Source: Brevundimonas denitrificans (lineage in GTDB: Bacteria; Pseudomonadota; Alphaproteobacteria; Caulobacterales; Caulobacteraceae). Taken from it: a DNA stretch of 41,414 nucleotides. The stretch spans positions 1 to 41,414 of the forward strand of contig NZ_BSOY01000017.1 in NCBI RefSeq assembly GCF_030160755.1. The letters run 5' to 3'. The position numbers and the translations under genes were made by a program. The notes beneath the pieces were generated by a model. It worked only from the letters and a program-made list of their open reading frames with translations, searched no databases and was not told the origin of the DNA. Shown one piece after another: positions 34,101 through 41,414 of this stretch. Position 1 is the stretch's first letter; each line of letters opens with the position of its first letter.

Positions 34101-34857
34101 GAAGATCCGCTTCCGCGATCTGCTCGCCCAGCCGCGCAAGATCATCTCATCGCCCATCTGGTCGGGCATCGAGAGCGAGAAGGTCTGCTACAACGCCGGC
34201 TACACCAATGTGCATGAGCTGATCCCCTGGCGGACGCTCACCGGTCGGCAGCAGCTCTACCAGGATCACCTGTGGATGCGGGCCTTCGGCGAGGCGCTGT
34301 GCGTCTACAAGCCGCCGATCGACCTGAAGACGACGCATGTGAAGGGTCTCAAGCCCAACGGCGAGACCGAGATCGTCCTTAACTTCATCACCCCGCACCA
34401 GAAATGGGGCATCCACTCCACCTATTCCGACAATCTGCTGATGCTGACGCTCAACCGCGGCGGACCGGTGGTGTGGATCTCGGAGACGGACGCCCGCAAG
34501 GCCGGCATCGTCGACAACGACTGGATCGAGGTCTTCAACGCCAACGGGGCCCTGACGGCCCGGGCCGTGGTCTCCCAGCGGATCCGTGAAGGCACCACCT
34601 TCATGTACCACGCCCAGGAGAAGATCGTGAACACGCCGGGATCCGAGATCACCGGCCGGCGCGGCGGCATCCACAACTCGGTCACCCGCACCGTGCTCAA
34701 GCCGACGCACATGATCGGCGGCTACGCCCAGCTGTCCTACGGTTTCAACTACTACGGCACCGTGGGCTCCAACCGGGACGAGTTCATCGTCCTGCGCAAG
34801 ATGAAGACGGTCGACTGGCTGGATGAGCCGCTTGAGTCCAAGGAGTTCGGCCAATGA
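31126..34857 (+). CDS. narG: respiratory nitrate reductase alpha subunit NarG
   Basis: A 1243-residue Mo-bisMGD catalytic subunit that reduces nitrate to nitrite on the cytoplasmic face. FS0 ligands are H50, C54, C58 and C93 (HGVNCTGSC ... RGCARG), one ahead of the E. coli numbering. The Mo ligand is D263 in TRTPDAHFYTE. GSNVPQ, MNHWFHMDMNYR and the C-terminal GRRGGIHNSV are family-typical. Full family length. It needs Moco from the moa/moe genes and NarJ for assembly. The start is two bases after narK2; the stop overlaps narH (ATGA at 34854). Confidence 0.97.
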   Translation: MSHTLDRLAFFTRKTELFSDRHGVMNDEDRGWEEAYRNRWRHDKVVRSTHGVNCTGSCSWKIYVKGGIVTWETQQTDYPRTRPDLPNHEPRGCARGASYSWYLYSANRVKYPLVRSRLLRVWRKARETMEPVAAWASIQNDPAARKSYTSMRGAGGFVRADWEEITEIIAAANAHTVKRWGPDRVFGFSPIPAMSMISYAAGARYLQLLGGVCGSFYDWYCDLPPASPQTWGEQTDVAESADWYNSSFMLLWGSNVPQTRTPDAHFYTEARYRGAKSVVICPDYSEASKFSDLWLPVKQGTDAALAMAFGHVILKEYHVDKQVPYFRDYLRQYSDLPMLVRLVPQEGGYVPERLVRASDFVGDLEQANNPDWKTVAIDEATGEIVVPNGSIGFRWGEDGRWNLEERDAAGRETTLKLGLKDAHDEVAGVRFPYFANTASNGFASTDHPDVLTRNVPVRRVMLKDGEALVACVYDLFLANYGVDQGFGGDCMPESFDDLQPYSPAWAEAITSVPRDQIIATARGFATNAEKTNGKSMVIIGAAMNHWFHMDMNYRGVINMLVMCGCVGQSGGGWAHYVGQEKLRPQTGWAPLAFATDWIRPPRQQNSTSFFYAHSDQWRYETVGIDELLSPTAPEGPWKASMIDFNVRAERMGWLPSAPALKTNSLDVAKAAEAAGVDPKTYTLDGLKDRSIQLSCMDPDDPANWPRNMFIWRSNLLGSSGKGHEYFLKHLLGASHGVQGKDLGETGQVKPVDVVWHDEAPEGKLDLLVTLDFRMSTTAVYSDIVLPTATWYEKNDLNTSDMHPFIHPLSAAVDPAWESKSDWQIFKAIAKKFSAVAPEVLGLEKDVVLTPIQHDSPGEMAQPFEVKDWFLGECEAIPGKTMPQITVVERDYPNLYKQFTALGPLLDKVGNGGKGLAWKTGHEVDLLRELNGAVLDVGLTEGMPSIDTDIDACETILMLAPETNGEVAVKAWAALEKQTGREHTHLALPKEDEKIRFRDLLAQPRKIISSPIWSGIESEKVCYNAGYTNVHELIPWRTLTGRQQLYQDHLWMRAFGEALCVYKPPIDLKTTHVKGLKPNGETEIVLNFITPHQKWGIHSTYSDNLLMLTLNRGGPVVWISETDARKAGIVDNDWIEVFNANGALTARAVVSQRIREGTTFMYHAQEKIVNTPGSEITGRRGGIHNSVTRTVLKPTHMIGGYAQLSYGFNYYGTVGSNRDEFIVLRKMKTVDWLDEPLESKEFGQ

Positions 34858-36380
34858 AGATCCGCGCACAGATCGGCATGGTGCTGAACCTCGACAAATG
34901 CATCGGCTGTCACACCTGTTCGGTGACCTGCAAGAACGTCTGGACCAGCCGCAAGGGTGTTGAATACGCCTGGTTCAACAACGTCGAGACCAAGCCGGGC
35001 ATCGGCTATCCCAAGGAGTGGGAGAACCAGAAGAAGTGGAACGGCGGCTGGCGGCGCAAGGCCAACGGCAAGATCGAGCCGCGCATGGGCGCCAAATGGC
35101 GCATCCTGGCCAAGATCTTCGCCAACCCCGACCTGCCCGAGATCGACGACTACTACGAGCCGTTCGACTTCGACTACGGCCACCTGCAGACGGCGCCGGA
35201 GATGAAGCATTTCCCCACCGCCCGGCCACGGTCGCAGATCACCGGCAAGCGGATGGAGAAGATCGAATGGGGGCCCAACTGGGAGGAAATCCTGGGTGGA
35301 GAGTTCGCCAAACGCTCCGAGGATTCCAATTTCGAGGGAATCCAGAAGGAGATCTACGGCCAGTTCGAAAACACCTTCATGATGTACCTGCCGAGGCTGT
35401 GCGAGCACTGCCTCAACCCCACCTGCGTGGCCGCCTGCCCCTCCGGCGCGATCTACAAGCGGGAGGAAGACGGCATCGTCCTCATCGACCAGGACAAGTG
35501 CCGCGGCTGGCGGATGTGCGTCTCGGCCTGCCCGTACAAGAAGATCTATTACAACTGGGACTCCGGCAAATCGGAGAAATGCACCTTCTGCTTCCCGCGG
35601 ATCGAGGTCGGCCAGCCGACGGTCTGTTCGGAAACCTGCGTCGGCCGCATCCGCTATCTGGGGGTGCTGCTCTATGACGCCGACCGGATCGAGGCGGCGG
35701 CTTCAACCCCGGACGTGAAGGACCTCTACCAGGCCCAACTCGACATCTTCCTCGATCCCCACGACCCGGCCGTCATCGCCCAGGCCCGGGCCGACGGCGT
35801 GCCGGAGGCCTGGCTCGAAGGCGCGCGCCGCAGCCCGGTCTACAAGATGGCCATCGACTGGAAGGTCGCCTTCCCGCTGCACCCCGAATACCGGACCCTG
35901 CCGATGGTCTGGTACGTGCCGCCGCTGTCGCCGATCCAGAACGCCGCCGCCGTGGGCGCCCTGGAGATGGACGGCGAAATGCCGGATGTGAACTCCCTCC
36001 GCATCCCGGTGAAATATCTCGCCAACCTGTTGACCGCCGGGGTCGAGGCGCCGGTGACCCTGGCGCTGCGACGGATGCTGGCCATGCGCGCCTACATGCG
36101 CGCCAGGACCGTGGATGGACGCATCGACCACGGCCTGGCCGAGACGGTCGGCCTGACCGCGGCCCAGATCGACGACATGTACAAGATCATGGCCATCGCC
36201 GATTACGAGGACCGGTTCGTCATCCCCTCGACCCACCGCGAGACGGTCGAGGACGCCTACGACCTGCGCGGCGGCTGCGGCTTCACCTTCGGCAACGGCT
36301 GTTCGGGCGGCCGCACCGAACTGGGCCTGTTCGGCCCCGACAAACGCTCACACGCCAAACCGACAGCAGAGGTGGCCTGA
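34854..36380 (+). CDS. narH: respiratory nitrate reductase beta subunit NarH
   Basis: A 508-residue electron-transfer subunit. Cys groups: CIGCHTCSVTCKNVW; CEHCLNPTCVAACPSGA; CRGWRMCVSACPYKK; CTFCFPRI with CSETCVGR. The Trp in CRGWRMC replaces a cysteine and marks the [3Fe-4S] cluster, giving three [4Fe-4S] and one [3Fe-4S] centre that wire NarI hemes to NarG. Full length. It is translationally coupled to narG and two bases from narJ. Confidence 0.97.
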   Translation: MKIRAQIGMVLNLDKCIGCHTCSVTCKNVWTSRKGVEYAWFNNVETKPGIGYPKEWENQKKWNGGWRRKANGKIEPRMGAKWRILAKIFANPDLPEIDDYYEPFDFDYGHLQTAPEMKHFPTARPRSQITGKRMEKIEWGPNWEEILGGEFAKRSEDSNFEGIQKEIYGQFENTFMMYLPRLCEHCLNPTCVAACPSGAIYKREEDGIVLIDQDKCRGWRMCVSACPYKKIYYNWDSGKSEKCTFCFPRIEVGQPTVCSETCVGRIRYLGVLLYDADRIEAAASTPDVKDLYQAQLDIFLDPHDPAVIAQARADGVPEAWLEGARRSPVYKMAIDWKVAFPLHPEYRTLPMVWYVPPLSPIQNAAAVGALEMDGEMPDVNSLRIPVKYLANLLTAGVEAPVTLALRRMLAMRAYMRARTVDGRIDHGLAETVGLTAAQIDDMYKIMAIADYEDRFVIPSTHRETVEDAYDLRGGCGFTFGNGCSGGRTELGLFGPDKRSHAKPTAEVA

Positions 36381-36382
36381 TC

Positions 36383-37093
36383 ATGGCTTTGACCTATCGC
36401 GCCCTGGCGCTCCTTCTCAGCTATCCGACCGCGGACATCCAGGCCGCGGCGCCGGCCGCCATGGCCGCTATCCGCGAGGAAGGCATGGTCCCCGCCCCCA
36501 TCGTCGGGGCGCTGGAGAAGCTGGTTCGCAAGCTGGAACACGAGGACCTCTTTGATCTCCAGGAGGGCTTCGTCCACCTGTTCGACCGGACGCGGTCGCT
36601 GTCGCTCAATCTGTATGAACATATCCACGGCGAGAGCCGCGACCGCGGACAGGCGATGGCGGCCCTGGTCGAGCTCTACCGTTCCTACGGCCTGGAGCTG
36701 ACGGCCAATGAGCTGCCGGACCACCTGCCGGTGTTCCTCGACTTCCTGTCCACCCTGCCCAATGAGGAGGCCGCCTCCCTGCTCGGCGAAGGGGCCCATG
36801 TCCTCGCCGCCCTGACCGAACGGCTGCACAAGCGCGAAAGCCCCTATCGGGCTGTGTTCGGCGCCCTCACGGCCATGACCGGCGCCGTACCCGACTCCGA
36901 CGCCGTCGCCGCCCTGATGCAGGAGCCCGACGACAATCCGGACGATCTGGAGGCGCTGGACAAGGCCTGGGAGGAGACCGCCGTCACCTTCGGCCCGGCC
37001 GACGCCGGCTGTCCGAAAGCCGACTCCATCCTGTCCGCCATGAACGCCGCCCCGCCCCCCGACAAGAGCCGCCGCGTCGGCGCGGCCGCCTGA
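36383..37093 (+). CDS. narJ: nitrate reductase assembly chaperone NarJ
   Basis: A 236-residue cytoplasmic chaperone of the TorD/DmsD/NarJ family. ALALLLSYPTADIQA and DLFDLQEGFVHLFDRTRSLSLNLYEHIHGESRDRGQAM are hallmark NarJ regions, followed by ELPDHLPVFLDFLSTLP. It binds NarG and times cofactor insertion and membrane attachment. The C-terminal 60 residues are acidic and variable. It lies between narH and narI with gaps of two and 11 bases. Confidence 0.95.
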   Translation: MALTYRALALLLSYPTADIQAAAPAAMAAIREEGMVPAPIVGALEKLVRKLEHEDLFDLQEGFVHLFDRTRSLSLNLYEHIHGESRDRGQAMAALVELYRSYGLELTANELPDHLPVFLDFLSTLPNEEAASLLGEGAHVLAALTERLHKRESPYRAVFGALTAMTGAVPDSDAVAALMQEPDDNPDDLEALDKAWEETAVTFGPADAGCPKADSILSAMNAAPPPDKSRRVGAAA

Positions 37094-37104
37094 GGATCGT
37101 CACC

Positions 37105-37824
37105 ATGGACCTGAATTTCATCCTCTTCGGCGTCTATCCCTATATCGCCATGGCGGTCCTGGTGATCGGCTCGATCCTGCGTTTCGACCGCGAGCAGTAC
37201 ACCTGGCGCACCGGCTCGTCCCAGCTTCTGCGGCGCAAGCAGTTGATGCTGGGCTCCGTCCTGTTCCATATCGGCATCCTGGCCATCTTCGCCGGGCATT
37301 TCGTCGGCTTGCTGACGCCGATCGCGGTGTGGGACTTCCTCGGCGTCAGCCATGGCTTCAAACAGATGCTGGCCATCGTCGCCGGCGGCGTCGCCGGCGC
37401 CTTCTGCCTCGTAGGCGGCCTCCTGCTGCTGCACCGGCGTGTGTTTGATCCGCGGATCCGCCAGACCTCCAGTTTCGGCGACACCGCCATCCTGGCCATC
37501 CTGCTGGTCCAGCTGTGTCTCGGCCTGGCCACCATTCCGCTCTCGCTGGGCCATCTCGACGGCCACGAGATGATCAAATTCATGACCTGGGCGCAGGGGA
37601 TTTTCACCCTCAATCCGGACAGCGCGGGCTTTGTCGCCGACGTCCACTGGATCTTCAAGGCGCACCTCAGCCTCGGGCTGACCATCATGCTGCTCTTCCC
37701 CTTCACGCGGCTGGTCCACATGCTCTCGGCCCCGGTCTGGTATCTGAACCGCCGCGGTTGGCAGCTCGTCCGCAGCAAGCGTCCGATGCCGGTCGCGCGC
37801 CGCGCCGGAGACCGGGGCCAATGA
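37105..37824 (+). CDS. narI: respiratory nitrate reductase gamma subunit NarI
   Basis: A 239-residue diheme b-type membrane subunit that oxidises quinol. Five helices; heme ligands fall at H55, H65, H187 and H205, nearly the E. coli positions. The N-terminus MDLNFILFGVYPYIA and FLGVSHGFKQ are family features. Electrons pass to NarH. GAGGATC precedes the ATG. Its stop overlaps the start of the isomerase gene (ATGA at 37821). Confidence 0.97.
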   Translation: MDLNFILFGVYPYIAMAVLVIGSILRFDREQYTWRTGSSQLLRRKQLMLGSVLFHIGILAIFAGHFVGLLTPIAVWDFLGVSHGFKQMLAIVAGGVAGAFCLVGGLLLLHRRVFDPRIRQTSSFGDTAILAILLVQLCLGLATIPLSLGHLDGHEMIKFMTWAQGIFTLNPDSAGFVADVHWIFKAHLSLGLTIMLLFPFTRLVHMLSAPVWYLNRRGWQLVRSKRPMPVARRAGDRGQ

Positions 37825-38933
37825 GCGCCGTCATCGTTGTCGACGGGGTCGCGCTCCCCGAACGGCTGGTCGCCGAGGAGGCCCAGAACCATCCCGCCGC
37901 CACGCCCGAGGCGGCCCGGCAGGCCGCGGCCCACGCCCTGGCCATCAAGGCCCTGTTGCTGGACCGGGCGCATCATCTCGGACTGGCGCCCCAACCGGAG
38001 ATGGACGAGGACGGCCGCGAGGAGACGCCGGAGGAAGCCCTGGTCCGGGCGGTGCTGGAGGTTGAGATCGACGTGGAGCGCCCCGGTGAGGCGGAATGCC
38101 GGCGAGTCTATGACAGCGCGCCCGAGCGGTTCCGCACCCCGCCCCTGACCCAGGCCTCCCATATCCTGTTCGCGCCGAAGGGCGAGGACGAGGCCGCCTG
38201 GGCGGCGGCGCAGAGCGCGGCCCGGGCCGCCGTCGCCGAGCTGGCGGTTCATCCGCACCGGTTCGCAGACCTGGCCGAAACCCTTTCGGACTGCCCGTCC
38301 AAGGGTGTCGGCGGCTCTCTGGGCCAGCTCTCGCCGGGCGATCTCGCCGCCGAGGTCGAGGCCGGACTGGACCGGCTGCAGGACGGCGAGACCGCGCCCG
38401 AACCGGTGCGATCGCGCTTCGGCTGGCACGTCCTGCGACTGGAGCGCCGGATCGAGGGGCGCCTCCTGCCGTTCGAACACGTCCTGCCCCGGATCGCCCT
38501 GCATCTGGAAAGCCGCTCCTGGACAGCCGCCGCGGCCCGCTACGTCTCGGGCCTCGCGGCCGAAGCCCGCGAGCAGGGCGTGGCGCTGAGCGTGACCGAG
38601 GATGGCGGCGTCGCCTTCGGCGCCCTGTCCCTGGGCGACCTGTTGGACGATCAGGCCGCGGTCACGGCCCGGCTGGAAGTCTGGCTGGACGAGGCCGACC
38701 CGGCGCTGGCCGCCCGGGCCCGCGAGACCGCGGCGACGAGCGGCGTCAGTCTCGCCGATTTCGTGCAGCGCGAAGTCTCAGCCTTCCTCCAGGGCGCCGA
38801 TGACGAGGGCTGGACCCGCCTGATCTCGGCCGCCCAGGGCTCCGACGACCCGGCCCTGGCCTGCGTGCGGGCGATCCTGAAGTCGAAACTGAAGACGGCC
38901 GCCCGCACCTATACCTTGATCCGGAGACACTGA
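37821..38933 (+). CDS. parvulin-type peptidyl-prolyl isomerase (NifM-like)
   Basis: A 370-residue protein without signal peptide. An N-terminal helical part (about 1-100) leads into a parvulin PpiC domain (about 110-215): QASHILFAPKGED, FADLAETLSDCPSKGVGGSLGQL and RSRFGWHVLRLERR. The C-terminal roughly 100 residues are helical (LSLGDLLDDQAAV onward). In Pseudomonas a similar NifM-like gene follows narI, so a role in folding cytoplasmic NarG/NarH is likely but unproven. It overlaps narI by four bases and is one base from the porin gene. The stretch at about 195-210 matches the conserved parvulin C-terminal strand. Confidence 0.88.
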   Translation: MSAVIVVDGVALPERLVAEEAQNHPAATPEAARQAAAHALAIKALLLDRAHHLGLAPQPEMDEDGREETPEEALVRAVLEVEIDVERPGEAECRRVYDSAPERFRTPPLTQASHILFAPKGEDEAAWAAAQSAARAAVAELAVHPHRFADLAETLSDCPSKGVGGSLGQLSPGDLAAEVEAGLDRLQDGETAPEPVRSRFGWHVLRLERRIEGRLLPFEHVLPRIALHLESRSWTAAAARYVSGLAAEAREQGVALSVTEDGGVAFGALSLGDLLDDQAAVTARLEVWLDEADPALAARARETAATSGVSLADFVQREVSAFLQGADDEGWTRLISAAQGSDDPALACVRAILKSKLKTAARTYTLIRRH

Positions 38934-38934
38934 C

Positions 38935-40173
38935 ATGCTGCCGATCGGTCGCCCGGCCCTGCTGGCTCTCGCCGTGATGGCGGCCCCCGCCCTGGCTCAC
39001 GCCCAGTCTCCCGCGCCTTCCCCTGCGGCGGGGGCGGCCGTCGCTTCGACGCGGTCGGGCGACATCCTGTTCGAGAGCCGCCTGCGCTATGAGGGCGTCA
39101 GCCAGGACGGGCTCGATGACGCGACGGCCGTGACCCTGCGCGCGCGCCTGGGTTGGCAGAGCCCGGAGCGGTCCGGCTTCCGTGTGCTGGTCGAAGGCGA
39201 GGCGGTCGTCGCTCTCGTCGATGACTACAACGACACCATCCACGGCCCCCCGACCTATCCCGTGGTGGCTGATCCCGAGGCGTTCGAACTGAACCGGCTT
39301 CAGGTCACATGGACCGGCCTGCCGGACACCGAGGTGATCCTGGGCCGCCAGCGCATCGTGCTGGGCACGGCCCGGTTCGTCGGCAATGTCGGCTTCCGCC
39401 AGAACGAGCAGACCTTCGATGCGGTCAAGGTGACGACCCGCGCGTTCGAGCCGCTCACCCTCACCTGGGCCTGGATCGACCGGGTCCACAGGGTGTTCGG
39501 CGACGACAGCCCCGTGGGCGAGTGGCGCTCGGACAGTCACCTGATCAATGTCGAGGCCCCGACCCCGGCGGGCAAGTTGACGGCCTATGGCTATCTGCTG
39601 GATTTCAGCAACGCCGCGGCCCAGTCGTCGGCGACCTGGGGCGCGCGACTGGAGGGAAGCCGCAACCTGTCGCCGGACTGGTCGGCCCTCTATGCGGTCG
39701 AATACGCTCGCCAGTCGGAGCACGGGGCCAATCCCGCCCGGTTCGATCTCGACTACGGGCTGGTCTCGGCCGGCCTGAAGCGCGGTCCCGTCACGGGGAC
39801 ATTGGCCCTCGAGCGACTGGACGGAAACGGCGCCCAGGCGTTCCAGACTCCCCTGGCGACCCTGCATGCCTTCCAGGGCTGGGCCGACGTCTTCCTGACC
39901 ACGCCCAGGGACGGCTTGCGCGACGTCTCCGCCACGGTGAGCTATGCGGTCGCCCATCCGCCCGTGGGACGCAGCGGCGTCCTGACCGCCTCCTGGCGCG
40001 AGTTTCATGACGCTGATGGGTCCGCCCGCTACGGCGACGAACTGGACCTGTCGGCGCGGCTGGTGCTCGACCCCCGGTGGGCGATCGAGATCAAGGGCGC
40101 GCACTTCAACGGCGCCGCGGCCGCCTTCCCCGACCGGGACAAGGTCTGGGCCGCCCTCGACTATCGGTTCTAG
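38935..40173 (+). CDS. outer-membrane porin (alginate-export-like beta-barrel)
   Basis: A 412-residue exported barrel protein. The signal peptide ends at AHA-Q (residue 23). Alternating strands follow: ILFESRLRYEGVSQDGLDDA, VTLRARLGWQSP, LNRLQVTWTGL, TEVILGRQRIVLGTARFVG, RQNEQTFDAVKVTT, LTLTWAWIDRVHRVFG, and so on. It ends in ALDYRF, with the C-terminal aromatic residue that marks outer-membrane proteins. FVGNVGFRQNEQTFD is typical of the alginate-export/porin superfamily. The start is one base after the isomerase stop, so it is in the nar transcription unit. The solute is not decided; nitrate or nitrite passage is a guess from position. Confidence 0.82.
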   Translation: MLPIGRPALLALAVMAAPALAHAQSPAPSPAAGAAVASTRSGDILFESRLRYEGVSQDGLDDATAVTLRARLGWQSPERSGFRVLVEGEAVVALVDDYNDTIHGPPTYPVVADPEAFELNRLQVTWTGLPDTEVILGRQRIVLGTARFVGNVGFRQNEQTFDAVKVTTRAFEPLTLTWAWIDRVHRVFGDDSPVGEWRSDSHLINVEAPTPAGKLTAYGYLLDFSNAAAQSSATWGARLEGSRNLSPDWSALYAVEYARQSEHGANPARFDLDYGLVSAGLKRGPVTGTLALERLDGNGAQAFQTPLATLHAFQGWADVFLTTPRDGLRDVSATVSYAVAHPPVGRSGVLTASWREFHDADGSARYGDELDLSARLVLDPRWAIEIKGAHFNGAAAAFPDRDKVWAALDYRF

Positions 40174-40203
40174 GCCGATGACCGGGCAGGGAGCGCATGA
40201 CCG

Positions 40204-40764
40204 ATGAGCCAGAGCTCCACAATAGAGCCGCTGCCGCCCGAGCTGATTCACGAACCGCTGAACTGGCTGTTCGCGGAACACTATCGCCATCGCCAACTGT
40301 GCCAGCTGATCGAACGGGTCGGCAACGCGACGGTTCTGCTGAGCGACGAGGCCCATGAGATCCTGGCCTTCCTGCGCCAGGACATGCCGCTTCACGTCAT
40401 CGACGAGGAGGATGACCTGTTTCCCCTGCTGCGGCGGCGCTGTCAGCCCGCCGACGAGCTGGACGCCGTGCTGGGGGCCCTGTCGGCCGAGCATCACGAT
40501 GACCTTGACCGCGCCCGCACGCTGATCGCCGCGCTGGAACACGCCCTGGCGGAGGGGCGGGCGCCGGGTCATGATCGGGAGACCCGACGCCTTTTCACGG
40601 ACTTCGCCCTGCATGAACGCCGCCATATCGCCCTGGAAAACGCCGTTGTTCTGCCGATCGCCCGCCTTCGCCTGACCGCCGCGGACCTGAGATCGCTCAG
40701 CATCCGGCTGGCGGCGCGACGCGGCGTCCTGCTGGATGCCGAAGGCGATGAGGCGGCGTCATGA
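40204..40764 (+). CDS. hemerythrin domain protein
   Basis: A 186-residue four-helix protein with di-iron ligands: FAEHYRHRQLC, MPLHVIDEEDDLFP, SAEHHDDLDR and LHERRHIALENAVVLP, giving the H / HxxxE / H / HxxxxE pattern. There is no membrane segment. Such proteins bind oxygen or NO or sense redox; the exact role is unknown. It lies 30 bases after the porin and overlaps the carbonic anhydrase start (ATGA at 40761). It resembles the helical part of YtfE but lacks the ScdA N-terminus. Confidence 0.85.
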   Translation: MSQSSTIEPLPPELIHEPLNWLFAEHYRHRQLCQLIERVGNATVLLSDEAHEILAFLRQDMPLHVIDEEDDLFPLLRRRCQPADELDAVLGALSAEHHDDLDRARTLIAALEHALAEGRAPGHDRETRRLFTDFALHERRHIALENAVVLPIARLRLTAADLRSLSIRLAARRGVLLDAEGDEAAS

Positions 40765-41414
40765 TCGAGGCCCTGCTGCGCAACAACCTGGACTGGGCCG
40801 CCACCCGGACCCGGCTTGATCCCGGGTATTTTCGCCGGCTCTCGGAACAACAGGCGCCGGAATATCTCTGGATCGGCTGTTCCGACAGCCGGGTGCCGGC
40901 CAATGAGATCGTCGGCCTTCAACCCGGCGAACTGTTCGTCCATCGCAACGTCGCCAATCTTGCGCCGGCCCAGGACATGAACCTGCTGGCCGTGCTCCAG
41001 TTCGCCCTGGAGACGTTGAAGGTGCGGCACATCATCGTCTGCGGCCACTATGGCTGCGGCGGCGTGCGCGCCGTGCTGGACGGTCAGCGCCATGGCATCC
41101 TCGATCACTGGATGCAGCGCGTTCAGCGCCTTTGCGAAGACCATCACACGGATCTTGAGGCCATCCACGACCCCGAGACCCGGGTCAATTTCATCTGCGA
41201 GAAGAACGTCCTGGCCCAGGTGCGGGCGCTGTCCCGCAATCCCTTTGTCACCGACGCCTGGCGCCGGGGTCAGCCGGTGTCGATCCACGGCTGGATCTAC
41301 TCCATCCGCGACGGCCTGGTGCGGGACCTCGAGACGACGGTCAGCGACGTCGGCGCAGCCGGGCGACTGGCCGCGCCGCCCCCGCTTCCCCGCCGCGGCG
41401 GCGCGCCCCGGGCC
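40761..41414 (+). CDS. can: beta-carbonic anhydrase (3' end outside window)
   Basis: 218 codons remain open to the right edge. Zinc ligands are C40, H96 and C99 (GCSDSRVP, CGHYGCGG), with the D42-R44 dyad of beta-class enzymes. HRNVANL and GWIYSIRDG are also conserved. It interconverts CO2 and bicarbonate in the cytoplasm. Family length is about 200-230 residues, so only the last few are probably missing. It starts inside the hemerythrin stop, placing it at the tail of the nar array. Role there is unknown; alkalinisation by nitrate reduction or bicarbonate supply are possibilities. Confidence 0.93.
   Translation, partial: MIEALLRNNLDWAATRTRLDPGYFRRLSEQQAPEYLWIGCSDSRVPANEIVGLQPGELFVHRNVANLAPAQDMNLLAVLQFALETLKVRHIIVCGHYGCGGVRAVLDGQRHGILDHWMQRVQRLCEDHHTDLEAIHDPETRVNFICEKNVLAQVRALSRNPFVTDAWRRGQPVSIHGWIYSIRDGLVRDLETTVSDVGAAGRLAAPPPLPRRGGAPRA

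Noticed and set aside
1..41414. CRISPR arrays, insertion sequences, tRNA or prophage signatures
   Set aside because: No direct-repeat array, transposase, integrase or tRNA-like fold was seen; base composition is even, so no recent island is apparent.

Overview
The window is a compact, very G+C-rich stretch of alphaproteobacterial chromosome. Gene content (fdxA next to a CarD-type regulator, a DUF3617 protein, TadG-like protein, class II ribonucleotide reductase) and strong GC bias suggest Caulobacterales, perhaps a nitrate-respiring Brevundimonas-like species; that taxonomic placement is inference. No tRNA, rRNA, CRISPR array, insertion sequence or integrase was seen.

Region 1 (1-4560) is housekeeping: the tail of a protein that is probably a helicase, an S4 RNA-binding protein, YceI, ferredoxin FdxA, CarD, a c-type cytochrome lipoprotein, a small hypothetical, a DUF3617 protein and ribosomal protein L28. 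Two good intrinsic terminators (2416, 4372) lie here. Region 2 (4563-10675) is a signalling locus: a 1132-residue membrane hybrid histidine kinase that carries a receiver, an HPt domain and an intact-looking EAL c-di-GMP phosphodiesterase domain, a stand-alone receiver just downstream of it, and a divergent unit of a second receiver, a TadG-like envelope protein and a small two-helix membrane protein. Region 3 (10774-14173) holds an M1 peptidase lipoprotein, a transglutaminase-like protein and small uncharacterised genes.

Region 4 (14220-29700) supplies cofactors and support for anaerobic nitrate respiration. A PLP decarboxylase gene runs directly into moaD-moaE-moaB-moaC-moeA. Then come ytfE (iron-sulfur/NO repair), nrdJ (oxygen-independent, B12-dependent dNTP synthesis), nnrS, modABC (molybdate uptake), moaA behind a probable Moco riboswitch, and a cluster-less Crp/Fnr regulator. 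Region 5 (28373-41414) is one long co-directional array: narK1-narK2-narGHJI, a NifM-like peptidyl-prolyl isomerase, a porin, a hemerythrin and a beta-carbonic anhydrase that runs off the window.

What ties regions 4 and 5 together is a set of FNR-type boxes (TTGAY-N4-RTCAA) in the intergenic regions between ytfE and nrdJ, between modA and moaA, and between the regulator gene and narK1, with a weaker one ahead of the decarboxylase-moa operon. Several have a TAGG-like -10 core about 29 nt from the box centre. The picture is one low-oxygen/nitrogen-oxide regulon covering molybdate import, Moco synthesis, nitrate transport, nitrate reductase, nitrosative repair and anaerobic DNA precursor supply. 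Less expected parts are the kinase-HPt-EAL fusion, the decarboxylase heading the Moco operon, and the porin-hemerythrin-carbonic anhydrase tail of the nar array.
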